Part shown: positions 16,901 through 19,511 of the stretch, piece after piece
Layout: each line of letters opens with the position of its first letter
Position numbering within the stretch: position 1 is the first letter of the stretch
NCBI RefSeq assembly: GCF_001949145.1
Contig: NW_019091465.1
Span: forward strand, 1,543,061 to 1,562,571
Direction of reading: 5' to 3'
DNA: 19,511 nt
Source: Acanthaster planci
Lineage: Eukaryota; Echinodermata; Asteroidea; Valvatida; Acanthasteridae
Program-made: the position numbers and the translations under genes
The notes under the pieces: model-generated
Told to the model about the DNA's origin: nothing
The model's input: the letters and a program-made list of their open reading frames with translations, nothing else
The model's database searches: none

Positions 16901-18772
16901 AGGAGTTTTAACACGTGCAAGGGCAGACTAACGGCACCTTCCCATATGCATCAACTCTTGTGCCAAGCATTGCCCATCTGGCAAAATCACTCCCAGGCGA
17001 AAGTAACACACACGTGTGTTTTGTTAGCGGAGTCAATTTTTGTGTCCGTGAAAGCGAAACACTTAAATGCACACGCAATGCACCCAAAAGGCGTCTTTTG
17101 TCTGGGTATCAATCACTGTTTGCTTCACTGCTCTTTCCCTGTGACGTCATTCTGAGCAGAAATGTGCTAAGAGCTGTTTGGTTAACAGGTGTTTAGTCGA
17201 GCAGGTGTTTAATCGAACAGGTGTTTAGTCCAACAGGTGTTTAGTCCAACAGGTGTTTAGTCCAACAGGTGTTTAGTCCAACAGGTGTTTAGTCCAACAG
17301 GTGTTTAGTCCAACAGGTGTTTAGTCCAACAGGTGTTTAGTGGACCATGCATGTACTATGTATGGAGGGACAGGGTGTTTGGGAGGTTACACCTCTGATA
17401 TAATTGGGTACATTTATTTCCACATAATCCTTACATTGCTTCTGCTGTTTCCGACACTTTCTCTGCGTTGATGTCGTCAGCTTTGTCTTTCATGTCTAGG
17501 TAGGTGCCTCGGTAGGCAGCGCAGACTTTCAGAGCATTCTTCAGGCCCGCATACGACTGAAGCATTGAAAAAAAAGTCAAATGAAACACAGCATGATTGC
17601 GATCCGGAAAAATGAAATTAAACAATCTGACCTCCCGCATGACAAATCTATGACTCTAATTGTTTTCTGCTCTGGCTTGATCACTTTAAACCTGTGGATT
17701 TTGTCCCTGGCCAAATGCTACGTGCTGGTTTATGGTTTGGAACTAGCACTAGTTGGAAAAGACACTACAGACAGCCCGCTGGGGGCTGGACAGCCAAGTT
17801 GGTAAGGCACTGGTGCACAGATTTCTGTTGGTACCAGGTTCGAACCCTGCTCAGGTCCTTTTTTAATCCTTTCTATGAAACTGAACACTAAAAATCTAGC
17901 ATCAATATTCTTGTCACAGCACCAAAGGGCGCTATTTGGCAGTCAAAACAAAAATTTGGTTTCTCTTTATTTGGGTGAGTTTGGTATCAGTAGTGTTTAA
18001 TTTGTTCGAGAAATTCAGTGACGACCAACCAATTCATGGCTGTGATTACCAAGGTGTCCCCCAAGAATCGAGACCGGAATACAGCATTCTTTGAGGAGCC
18101 CATTCAAATGGAACGGTGTCAGACTCATTCAGGCATATTTTCATCAGTGAGGATCAGTATTGTGGTCAAGAAAATCAAAGACCATCACAGGAACTCACAA
18201 GACTATCACAAGACCTTAAGTCTGAATTCAAGTCATAAGCGATTCGGATGATCTGCAACAAAAGCATTCGTTTGTNGTGTTTAGTCGAACAGGTGTTTAG
18301 TCCAACAGGTGTTTAGTCCAACAGGTGTTTAGTCCAACAGGTGTTTAGTCCAACAGGTGTTTAGTCCAACAGGTGTTTAGTCCAACAGGTGTTTAGTCCA
18401 ACAGGTGTTTAGTCCAACAGGTGTTTAGTCCAACAGGTGTTTAGTCCAACAGGTGTTTAGTCCAACAGGTGTTTAGTCCAACAGGTGTTTAGTCCAACAG
18501 GTGTTTAGTCCAACAGGTGTTTAGTCCAACAGGTGTTTAGTCCAACAGGTGTTTAGTCGACCATGCATGTACTATGTATGGAGGGACAGGGTGTTTGGGG
18601 GGTTACGCCTCTGATATAATTGGGTACATTTATTTCCACATAATCCTTACATTGCTTCTGCTGTTTCCGACACTTTCTCTGCGTTGATGTCGTCAGCTTT
18701 GTCTTTCATGTCTAGGTAGGTGCCTCGGTAGGCGGCGCAGACTTTCAAAGCATCCTTCAGGCCAGCATACGA
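1842..18772 (-). CDS. Axonemal dynein heavy chain, N-terminal tail (partial gene, 16 exons plus one duplicated exon)
   Basis: Exons at 17435-17556 (or its twin 18651-18772), 16672-16875, 15135-15366, 14309-14596, 13696-13878, 12402-12692, 11458-11693, 11090-11168, 9933-10076, 6607-6789, 5890-5985, 5223-5407, 4576-4720, 4133-4273, 3175-3510 and 1842-1991 join into 3,015 nt, 1,005 codons with no stop. All have AG acceptors and GT donors. The pattern of conserved helices (residues such as FMERCNDLLELV, WKTTESADFIELA, GWIRVDLQPIKQ, RWNNLKTK) is what I know from the tail of axonemal dynein heavy chains (DHC_N1 region) up to just before the linker. This tail dimerises, binds intermediate and light chains and docks the arm on axonemal doublets. 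Start codon, linker, AAA+ ring and stop are outside the window. The tail looks closest to outer-arm-type chains from memory, but I cannot name the paralogue, so no symbol is given. Confidence 0.88.
2490..2930 (-). pseudogene. Further degenerate copies of the end of exon 15
   Basis: Anchors resembling GGAACAACCTGAAGACCAAA of exon 15 recur on the minus strand near 2490-2505, 2598-2620 and 2776-2792, with a weaker one near 2910-2925. Donor-like boundaries in register with the exon end occur near 2848 (CCAAG/GTAAGATGCTG, matching the true AAAG/GTGAGATGCTC beyond the splice site) and near 2710 (AAGAGTAAGT). These copies carry indels and stops and are clearly non-coding. Spacing is irregular, roughly 115-190 bp. 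Confidence 0.45.
2979..3076 (-). pseudogene. Diverged copy of the last 29 codons of exon 15, open and with a splice donor
   Basis: An ungapped alignment to the exon 15 end gives, on the minus strand, YFNNLKTKMLQASGKLGP followed by RIQEELTIMIK, then AAAG/GTAAGG. The true exon reads RWNNLKTKVSLAKQRLGP, RIQEESASITK, then GTGAGA. Sixteen of 29 residues match, many codons differ only at the third base, and there is no stop. Upstream it soon meets an in-frame TGA (about 3090), and I see no phase-compatible acceptor, so it is probably a relic, although an alternative exon is not excluded. Confidence 0.6.
3175..3510 (-). CDS. Exon 15, dynein heavy chain, tail just before the linker
   Basis: 336 nt (112 codons), residues 844-955, phase 0 at both ends. 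The acceptor is CACTTGTGTAG and the donor is GTGAGA. It contains LTDLDSFLKRIEPEIESISG, FMRMMRIFNEVSAKQQEMD, LLLKKYAQALPD and PGRWNNLKTK. 'phi-x-x-phi-x-x-V-x-x-x-x-x-x-x-D-x-x-F ... L-L-x-x-Y ... W-x-x-L' is the conserved module leading into the linker domain. This is the largest exon in the window. Its last ~95 bases have several decayed copies in the next intron. Confidence 0.94.
3511..4132. other. Intron 14
   Basis: 621 bp with no repeat or gene that I can support. Short open frames are uncharacteristic. A somewhat CG-richer patch near 3950-4060 has no recognisable feature. Confidence 0.6.
4133..4273 (-). CDS. Exon 14, dynein heavy chain tail
   Basis: 141 nt (47 codons), residues 797-843, phase 0 at both ends. 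The acceptor is CTGCCATGCAG and the donor is GTAAAC. It reads TARDEIASIFDYRDVGWIRV then DLQPIKQVLTTYASRWMWTF. The 'phi-phi-D-x-R-P-phi-K-Q-x-L ... phi-x-x-W ... F' motif is one of the best conserved patterns of outer-arm-type heavy chains (here D-L-Q-P-I-K-Q). Confidence 0.92.
4576..4720 (-). CDS. Exon 13, dynein heavy chain tail
   Basis: 145 nt, residues 748-796. The acceptor is CAAATCTTTCAG and the donor is GTAAAA. It continues the Ser/Ala-rich insertion (ASSASQYSIGAKGAMG) and then returns to conserved sequence with PPLDMFDAEIDVYR. 'P-x-L-x-x-F-D-x-x-I-x-x-Y' is the family motif that precedes the linker-proximal tail. It ends in phase 0. Confidence 0.88.
4721..5222. other. Intron 12
   Basis: About 500 bp between exons 12 and 13. 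I see no repeat, RNA gene or additional exon in it. The intron between exons 13 and 14 (4274-4575) is likewise featureless. Confidence 0.6.
5223..5407 (-). CDS. Exon 12, dynein heavy chain tail with serine/arginine-rich segment
   Basis: 185 nt, residues 687-747 plus part of a split codon. The acceptor is TTTTTCTGTTAG and the donor is GTAAAG. The first half, LLELFKNYTFLWMHNINETF, matches the tail helix '(F/Y)-x-x-L-W' of axonemal heavy chains. The second half (SAASERSLRSAQSGR) is low-complexity Ser/Ala/Arg and continues into exon 13, so it is likely a disordered insertion. The exon is in phase 0 at its start and phase 2 at its end, with Arg completed by exon 13. Confidence 0.85.
5408..5889. 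other. Intron 11
   Basis: AT-rich, with poly-A/T runs near 5610 and 5740. No gene or structured repeat seen. Confidence 0.6.
5890..5985 (-). CDS. Exon 11, dynein heavy chain tail (short exon)
   Basis: 96 nt (32 codons), residues 655-686, phase 0 at both ends. The acceptor is GTGTTTGCAG and the donor is GTGAAT. It reads GGYQRYISLDEEVQQLCEQI and ends with VKENGDECM. It is an acidic, glutamine-rich helix linking the F-x-P-P-L segment to the K-x-L-E-L-F segment of exon 12. Confidence 0.85.
6172..6420. mobile_element. Terminal-inverted-repeat element, copy 1 (non-autonomous)
   Basis: Begins GGGGCCAATTTCATAGAGCT and ends with its inverse, AGCTCTATGAAATGGGCCCC. The inverted homology extends inward over the TGCTTAAGC/AAATTTGCTTAAGC region on both sides. 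249 bp, no open frame. The inner part (ACCAGCCAAAACTCCACGT, GTATATTGTTTTGG, GGTTAGCATGACAATC) is shared with the copy at 11736-12021, so this is a dispersed family. I associate such ends with echinoderm genomes, from memory only. Confidence 0.8.
6607..6789 (-). CDS. Exon 10, dynein heavy chain tail
   Basis: 183 nt (61 codons), residues 594-654, phase 0 at both ends. The acceptor is TTCCCATCAG and the donor is GTCAGA. It reads AQGTVVPVLTIRMELIENVV, then FTPPLD, and NVHRWLEEFKNRGSLVKMLN. The phi-x-phi-E-L phi-x-x-x-phi-x-F-x-P-P-L motif is a well-known tail signature ('F.P.L'). The last 24 codons exist as a second copy in intron 9 (7684-7755). The donor with C at +3 is weak, yet it is the only one that keeps the frame. 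Confidence 0.9.
6944..7106. mobile_element. Fold-back element with long inverted arms, MITE-like
   Basis: The left arm runs from TAAGGGAACGTTTC through GAAGGCGGTATTTACTGC and GGTACCGCTGTATTTTT. The right arm is its inverse, from AAAAATACAGC through GCAGTAAATACCGCCTTC to GAAACGCTCCCTAA. The arms are about 60-65 bp with a short interior containing GCCCTTTTGGGC. The element is 163 bp and non-coding. The inner arm is nearly perfect and the outer third more diverged. Confidence 0.78.
7607..7805. repeat. 51-bp direct repeat flanking the captured exon-10 fragment
   Basis: A 51-bp stretch beginning TCTGTATAATCTGACATCC and ending TTGAGAAGTGCAC occurs at 7607-7657 and again at 7755-7805 with no visible difference. 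Between them, 7658-7754 is a copy of the exon 10/intron 10 junction (source about 6580-6680). The arrangement looks like a templated insertion with a long target duplication. The short shared bases at the right junction (TCT) point to microhomology-mediated repair. Confidence 0.8.
7684..7755 (-). pseudogene. In-frame 24-codon copy of the end of exon 10 (possible new exon or exon relic)
   Basis: The minus strand encodes NVHRWLEEFKNRGSLVKMLN plus HDAE, the same 24 residues that end exon 10, with only a few silent or intronic base changes. It keeps exon 10's donor (GAG/GTCAGA). At its other edge the junction with intron sequence creates TTATACAG, a usable AG acceptor, exactly in phase 0. It is 72 nt long and lies between exon 9 and exon 10, both phase 0 at this junction, so inclusion would add 24 residues without a shift. 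The pyrimidine tract before the acceptor is poor. It could equally be an unused fragment. Confidence 0.6.
8590..9000. repeat. Decayed tandem repeat, period roughly 165-170 bp
   Basis: The words CCTTTCAAAACCTGTTG ... TTCACGGATA (about 8632-8666) recur as GCTTTCAAAACCGGG ... TTCACGAATA (about 8801-8834), and partly as GCTTTCAAACG near 8968. GTGCTTGACATCGT (about 8744) recurs as CTGCTTGACACCGT (about 8883). This is old and poorly preserved; its origin is unknown. Confidence 0.4.
9933..10076 (-). CDS. Exon 9, dynein heavy chain tail
   Basis: 144 nt (48 codons), residues 546-593, phase 0 at both ends. The acceptor is GCTACCCCACAG and the donor is GTAAGA. It reads AVQISRASPAWEDYVDHIDA then LVLDGLKQSTLKSLRSMLNT. 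The W-x-x-Y-V-x-x-I/V-D ... V-x-D-G-phi-x-x-phi motif is strongly conserved in axonemal heavy-chain tails and marks the end of the first tail half. Confidence 0.93.
10077..10769. other. Part of intron 8
   Basis: About 690 bp between exon 9 and the 32-bp minisatellite. I see no gene, RNA or repeat. The open frames here have no recognisable domain. Confidence 0.55.
10770..11087. repeat. 32-bp minisatellite, ten units, adjoining the exon 8 donor
   Basis: Units starting GTGTAACTGAACGTGGCTTT and ending AACACCATA repeat head to tail with strict 32-bp spacing from 10770 to 11087; the last unit is slightly shortened. Variation is mostly C/T or A/G at the base after GTGTAA and single changes elsewhere. 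On the gene strand the array begins at intron base +3 after exon 8. Confidence 0.93.
11090..11168 (-). CDS. Exon 8, dynein heavy chain tail (short exon)
   Basis: 79 nt, completing a split codon and then 26 codons, ELNEDHERLVKPSGQRIHHL and on to NSFE. The acceptor is TTTTAATAATAG and the donor is GTAGGT. It would be missed by simple ORF finding but is required: exon 7 ends in phase 2 and exon 9 begins in phase 0. Its donor is unusual in that a 32-bp minisatellite starts at intron position +3. Confidence 0.82.
11458..11693 (-). CDS. Exon 7, dynein heavy chain tail (3' end ambiguous)
   Basis: 236 nt, residues 441-518 plus part of a split codon. The acceptor is TTTGTCTTCAG. It contains LLEQGLSHYTWKTTESADFI, the 'L-x-W ... 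phi-I-E' signature that follows the phi-E-x-x-L helix in family members, then TLAIVQSNCQEMVDIAQSW. Two donors keep the frame: GTCTGC at 11457, used here, and GTGAAA at 11442. The second adds five residues (RSALH with Leu at the junction) and would place the end at 11443. Neither is a strong donor and I cannot decide from sequence alone. Confidence 0.8.
11736..12021. mobile_element. Terminal-inverted-repeat element, copy 2, with internal insertion
   Basis: Same family and orientation as 6172-6420. It starts GGGGCCAATTTCATAGAGCT and ends GCAGCTCTATGAAATTTGCC followed by CCT. Interior words ACCAGCCAAAACTCCACGT and GGTTAGCATGACAATCC are shared with copy 1. About 70 bp near 11922-11988, beginning with a doubled AACCCTCT word, is absent from copy 1 and looks like a later insertion. 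Lies in intron 6. Confidence 0.78.
12022..12401. other. Remainder of intron 6
   Basis: 380 bp, AT-rich, without a recognisable feature. Confidence 0.55.
12402..12692 (-). CDS. Exon 6, dynein heavy chain tail
   Basis: 291 nt (97 codons), residues 344-440, phase 0 at both ends. The acceptor is CTTTCTTCTCAG and the donor is GTGAGT. It contains RPQVIHVNLDPALLLLLREV, then HYLQQPPFAVKLQDSVRDLL, IVSKYNAAM and FEQPLFERKLGKIDH. The motif 'hydrophobic-V-N-x-D/N-P ... L-L-R-E-x-x-Y-L' is a conserved tail signature of dynein heavy chains, and the Pro-Leu-phi-Glu-x-x-Leu helix follows as in the family. Confidence 0.93.
12693..13695. other. Intron 5
   Basis: 1 kb. No repeat, RNA gene or further exon that I can support. 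A CG-richer patch at about 13500-13580 has no clear identity. Confidence 0.55.
13696..13878 (-). CDS. Exon 5, dynein heavy chain tail
   Basis: 183 nt (61 codons), residues 283-343, phase 0 at both ends. The acceptor is TTCCCATAG and the donor is GTATAA. It reads QPMEKLKRISPHSLEGDAGW, then a long amphipathic helix with FADTMKDFEAYQQ and KWQDQL, ending RLKQPLL. This is a coiled-coil-like part of the tail following the Pro-Pro motif of exon 4. Confidence 0.88.
13879..14308. other. Intron 4
   Basis: 430 bp. A pyrimidine-rich run lies near 14025-14045. Nothing else seen. Confidence 0.55.
14309..14596 (-). CDS. Exon 4, dynein heavy chain tail
   Basis: 288 nt (96 codons), residues 187-282. The acceptor is ACTTGCAAG and the donor is GTAGGT. 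It contains DLERRLATVLRQSFQQC, the conserved LRLLEVFEGVSGREMVQ helix pair, and NLPPVVSRLTWVGALKKRIQ. The pattern of Asn-(Met/Leu)-Pro-Pro-Val/Ile followed by a Trp and an Arg-Ile is a hallmark of axonemal dynein heavy-chain tails. It is one of the strongest exons for the identification. Confidence 0.93.
14597..15134. other. Intron 3
   Basis: Contains a small cluster of related words, AAATCGGAAC(A/T)GTT, three times between about 14830 and 14910. Two of them form the palindrome GGAAC(A/T)GTTCC. No gene seen. Confidence 0.5.
15135..15366 (-). CDS. Exon 3, dynein heavy chain tail
   Basis: 232 nt, residues 109-186. The acceptor is CCCCTGAAG after a pyrimidine-rich tract and the donor is GTAGGG. 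It contains CNDLLELVQTTRHFNLL, then AAEVGGAGTKSLDALVREIH and AFEKAFFNFRSIVK. The F-E-K-A-F-F-F pattern followed by a D-L-E-R-R-L helix in the next exon is typical of the DHC_N1 tail. The exon is clearly GC-richer than its introns. Confidence 0.9.
15367..16671. other. Intron 2
   Basis: 1.3 kb. Contains the imperfect hairpin at 15537-15618. The rest holds no supported gene or repeat. Confidence 0.55.
15537..15618. repeat. Imperfect long hairpin (fold-back)
   Basis: The arms CTTTGAAGGAGTGG / CTGAAAAGAACCAG and their inverses CTGGTTC-like TTGGTTCTTTTCAG / ACACTTCTTTAAAG fold over about 40 bp each, with an almost absent loop around 15577. The strongest part is the 14-bp perfect CTGAAAAGAACCA pairing. 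It may be a small fold-back element or a transcribed intronic hairpin. Confidence 0.55.
16672..16875 (-). CDS. Exon 2, dynein heavy chain tail
   Basis: 204 nt, residues 41-108 plus part of 109. The acceptor is TTTGGTCTAG and the donor is GTAAGC. It begins with a basic, serine-rich stretch (SQRRRVRSSHGIWRDTSSSD), probably a flexible linker, then an acidic EDEW patch and the helix start NLMNGFMER. The helix continues into exon 3 through an Arg codon split AG/A. The FMER helix is a recognisable tail landmark in axonemal heavy chains. Confidence 0.88.
16876..17185. other. Left part of intron 1
   Basis: 310 bp between exon 2 and the 16-bp minisatellite. No feature recognised. Confidence 0.5.
17186..17345. 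repeat. 16-bp minisatellite, array 1, ten units
   Basis: Unit CAGGTGTTTAGTCCAA repeated head to tail from 17186. The first two units are variants (TCGAG, AATCGAA) and the last ends TGGACC. On the gene strand each unit reads TTGGACTAAACACCTG, which includes a branch-point-like ACTAAAC. Lies in the intron just after exon copy 1a. Confidence 0.95.
17435..17556 (-). CDS. Exon 1, downstream copy (1a), dynein heavy chain tail
   Basis: 122 nt, tail residues 1-40 of the visible protein, reading SYAGLKNALKVCAAYRGTYL and ending ...SETAEA plus AT of a split codon completed by G of exon 2 (Met). The acceptor is AATGCTTCAG and the donor is GTAAGG. The helix with AYRGTYLDMKDKADD sits where heavy-chain tails have a conserved alpha-helical segment. 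Joining copy 1b to copy 1a would shift the frame and hit TGA at the sixth codon, so only one copy can be used per transcript. Confidence 0.85.
17785..17864 (+). other. tRNA-derived SINE-like or tRNA-pseudogene sequence, copy A
   Basis: A D-arm-like GCCAAGTTGGTAAGGC, then 28 bases later a perfect box B, GGTTCGAACCC (17837-17847), inside a T-arm-like CAGG/CCTG stem, then a T6 run (17859-17864) suitable as a Pol III stop. The anticodon and acceptor stems do not fold well, so this is not a functional tRNA. It may be the head of a SINE or a degenerate tRNA copy. Confidence 0.6.
18277..18561. repeat. 16-bp minisatellite, array 2, about seventeen units
   Basis: Same unit CAGGTGTTTAGTCCAA from 18290 with strict 16-bp spacing, preceded by a partial unit, and bounded by variant units (TCGAA first, TCGACC last) as in array 1. 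An undetermined base (n) lies at 18276 at the array edge, so the assembly here is uncertain. Lies just after exon copy 1b in the gene direction. Confidence 0.95.
18651..18772 (-). CDS. Exon 1, upstream copy (1b), dynein heavy chain tail
   Basis: 122 nt reading SYAGLKDALKVCAAYRGTYL and on to ...SETAEA plus two bases of a split codon. The acceptor is AATGCTTCAG and the donor is GTAAGG. It is a near-identical twin of 17435-17556: only four bases differ, three of them silent and one changing Asn to Asp at the seventh residue. The frame is phase 0 in and phase 2 out, so it can splice to exon 2 exactly as the other copy does. It lies inside a tandem segmental duplication and is either an alternative exon, a recent redundant copy or an assembly duplicate. 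Confidence 0.75.
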
Positions 18773-19012
18773 CTGAAGCATTGAAAAAAAATTCAAATGA
18801 AAAACTGCATGATTGCGATCCGGAAAATGAAATTAAACAATCTGACCTCCCGCATGACAAATCTGTAACTCTAATTGTTTTCTTCTCTGGCTTGATCACT
18901 TTAAACCTGTGGATTTTGTCCCTGGCCAAATACTACGTGCTGGTTTATGGCTTGGAACTAGCACTAGTTGGACAAAGACGCTACAGACAGCCTGCTGGGC
19001 GCTGGACAGCCC

Positions 19013-19100
19013 ACTGGGGGCTGGACAGCCCAGTTGGTAAGGCACTGGTGCACAGATTCCTGTTGGTACCAAGTTCGAACCCTGCTCAAGTCCATTTTTT
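19013..19100 (+). other. tRNA-derived SINE-like sequence, copy B
   Basis: Duplicate of the sequence at 17785-17864 within the segmental duplication. Box B has changed to AGTTCGAACCC (19072-19082), and a T6 run follows at 19095-19100. The CTGGACAGCC word upstream is doubled in this copy. Confidence 0.6.
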
Positions 19101-19511
19101 AATCCTTTCTATGAAACTGAACACTAAAAATCTAGCATCAATATTCTTGTCACAGCACAAAAGGGCGCAATTTGGCAGTCAAAACAAAAAGTTGGTTTCT
19201 CTTTATTTGGGTGAGTTTGGTATCAGTAGTGTTTAATTTGTTCGAGAAACTCAGTGACGACCAACCAATTCACGGCTGTGATGACCAAGGCCTCCCCCAA
19301 GAATTGAGACCGGAATAAAGCATTCTTGGAGGAGCCCATTCAAATGGAACGGTGTCGGACTCATTCAGGCATATTTTCATCAGTGAGAATCAGTATTGTG
19401 GTCAAGAAAATCAAAGACCATCACAGGAACCCACAAGACTATCACAAGACCTTTAGTCTAACTTCAAGTCGTAAGCAATTCGGATGATCTGCAACAAAAG
19501 CATTCGTTTTT

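Larger units (their letters stand above)
17186..19511. repeat. Tandem segmental duplication (minisatellite + exon 1 + tRNA-like element)
   Basis: Unit A is 17186-18275 and unit B is 18277-19511. Outside the arrays they align almost end to end, from the GACCATGCATGTACTATG following each array to AAAAGCATTCGTTT at each right end. Differences are scattered substitutions and small indels, plus about 22 bp extra in unit B near 18995-19030. Unit B ends at the window edge, so more units may follow. Confidence 0.92.

Noticed and set aside
18781-19236. Plus-strand open frame of 151 codons
   Set aside because: It lies in the segmental duplication, crosses the tRNA-like element, and its twin in unit A is broken into shorter frames, so it is not under coding constraint.

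Overview
The window looks like nuclear DNA of an invertebrate animal: short GC-rich coding exons in long AT-rich introns, GT-AG splice sites, minisatellites, fold-back elements and a tRNA-like repeat. One repeat family, with ends reading GGGGCCAATTTCATAGAGCT, resembles elements I associate with echinoderms. A marine deuterostome, perhaps a starfish, is therefore my best but unverified guess.

I can support only one protein-coding gene. It lies on the minus strand, so it reads from right to left, and encodes the N-terminal tail of an axonemal dynein heavy chain. Sixteen exons between 17556 and 1842 join into one open frame of 1,005 codons, and every junction is compatible in phase. Both ends of the gene lie outside the window: the first tail exons beyond 19511, and the linker, AAA+ motor, stalk and microtubule-binding domain beyond position 1. 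The tail is the part of the heavy chain that dimerises, carries intermediate and light chains and anchors the arm to the doublet microtubule.

Right to left: a tandem segmental duplication (about 17186-19511) carries two copies of the first visible exon. Each copy has a 16-bp minisatellite on its intronic downstream side and a tRNA-like element on its upstream side. Exons 2-8 follow (16875-11090), and exon 8 ends directly against a 32-bp minisatellite (10770-11087). Exon 9 is at 10076-9933. The large intron 9 (6790-9932) contains an in-frame 24-codon copy of the end of exon 10, bounded by a 51-bp direct repeat, and a fold-back element. Exons 10-16 follow (6789-1842). The intron after exon 15 holds several degenerate copies of the end of exon 15, the nearest of which is still open and ends in a good splice donor. 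The left 1.8 kb is intron with a fold-back element.

The theme of the locus is repeated copying of exon pieces inside a dynein gene: one whole exon, one exon 3' part captured with a target duplication, and one exon 3' part amplified and decaying. All coordinates and splice sites were read by eye. No transcript evidence or database search was available.
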